From NCBI GenBank assembly GCA_902795555.1, contig CADBLV010000237.1, positions 1 to 5,884 of the forward strand: 5,884 nt of DNA, given 5' to 3'. Both the position numbers and the translations under genes were made by a program. The notes under the pieces are model-generated. The model was not told the DNA's origin. It made no database searches and was given only the letters and a program-made list of their open reading frames with translations. The stretch's first letter is position 1; each line of letters opens with the position of its first letter. This DNA comes from an uncultured Eubacteriales bacterium (lineage in GTDB: Bacteria > Bacillota_A > Clostridia > Christensenellales > Aristaeellaceae). This document shows, one piece after another, positions 5,674 through 5,884 of this stretch.

Positions 5674-5884
5674 CTATCCCTCGACATTCCGGAAGCGGTG
5701 AAGCTGTTTCCGGTACTGGCTGGGGGAGATACCGACCAGCTTGGAAAAGGAGCGGAGAAAATTTGAGTAATCATTGAACCCGCACTGATAGGCCACTGCG
5801 TTCAGAGAAAGATCTTTCATCATCAACTGCCTGGCCAGCATAACCCGGCGATAGAGGATATACTCATAGATGCTGCGACGGGTG
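5674..5884 (-). CDS. AraC/XylS-family transcriptional regulator, C-terminal end (partial)
   Basis: The reading frame enters from the right edge (first full codon ends at 5883) and stops at TAG (5674-5676), giving 69 visible residues. They cover much of the AraC-type DNA-binding domain: the linking region RRVMLARQLMMKDLSLNAVAYQCGFNDYSNFLRSF contains the start of the second helix-turn-helix, and the hallmark GISPSQYRKQ closes it. A nine-residue tail (LHRFRNVEG) follows. The sensor domain lies outside the window, so it cannot be told whether this is a classical sugar-sensing AraC protein or a response regulator of the YesN type. It precedes the 4434-5606 oxidoreductase in the same direction and may regulate it. 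The frame was translated by hand from the sequence. Confidence 0.88.
   Translation of the reverse strand, partial: TRRSIYEYILYRRVMLARQLMMKDLSLNAVAYQCGFNDYSNFLRSFSKLVGISPSQYRKQLHRFRNVEG

Noticed and set aside
4458..5777. Plus-strand frames opposite the third oxidoreductase and the AraC-type gene
   Set aside because: The minus-strand proteins carry clear family motifs throughout; the plus-strand readings do not.

Overview
The window looks like a carbohydrate-utilisation locus from a Gram-positive, probably clostridial (Bacillota) bacterium. The grounds are strong AGGAGG/AAAGGAG ribosome-binding sites at the expected spacing, sigma-A-like promoters, GC-rich coding sequence with AT-rich control regions, and the gene mix (ABC sugar-binding protein, LacI regulator, several Gfo/Idh/MocA oxidoreductases, AraC regulator). 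A gut or rumen clostridial lineage would fit, but the genus cannot be read from this sequence.

Layout. Positions 1-656 (minus) hold the N-terminal part of an extracellular sugar-binding protein; the rest of the gene lies beyond the left edge. Positions 657-930 are a divergent control region: a promoter for the binding-protein gene, an operator-like perfect 20-bp palindrome with a CpG centre just downstream of it, and a separate promoter facing right. A LacI-family regulator follows (931-1935, plus), read from a TTG start. It ends at a clear intrinsic terminator (2008-2033), and an extended -10 promoter overlaps that terminator. Two Gfo/Idh/MocA oxidoreductases follow on the plus strand (2147-3304 and 3351-4430). 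They converge on a third family member on the minus strand (4434-5606) with only 3 bp between the two stop codons; both stops lie in a perfect 15-bp inverted repeat. Upstream of that third gene on the same strand is the C-terminal end of an AraC/XylS-type regulator (5674-5884, cut by the right edge).

How it may work together (inference). The binding protein would deliver a sugar, polyol or glycoside to an ABC importer encoded to the left. The LacI protein would sense an inducer and control the binding-protein promoter through the palindrome. The three NAD(P)-dependent oxidoreductases would oxidise, reduce or epimerise the imported compound or its breakdown products. The middle enzyme belongs to a divergent type in which the usual glycine-rich nucleotide-binding loop is replaced by a DHGHIYG sequence. 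The substrate cannot be named from the sequence. I found no RNA genes, insertion sequences, CRISPR arrays or prophage parts, and no sign of a wholly new system. The most unusual parts are the control elements and the trio of divergent oxidoreductases.
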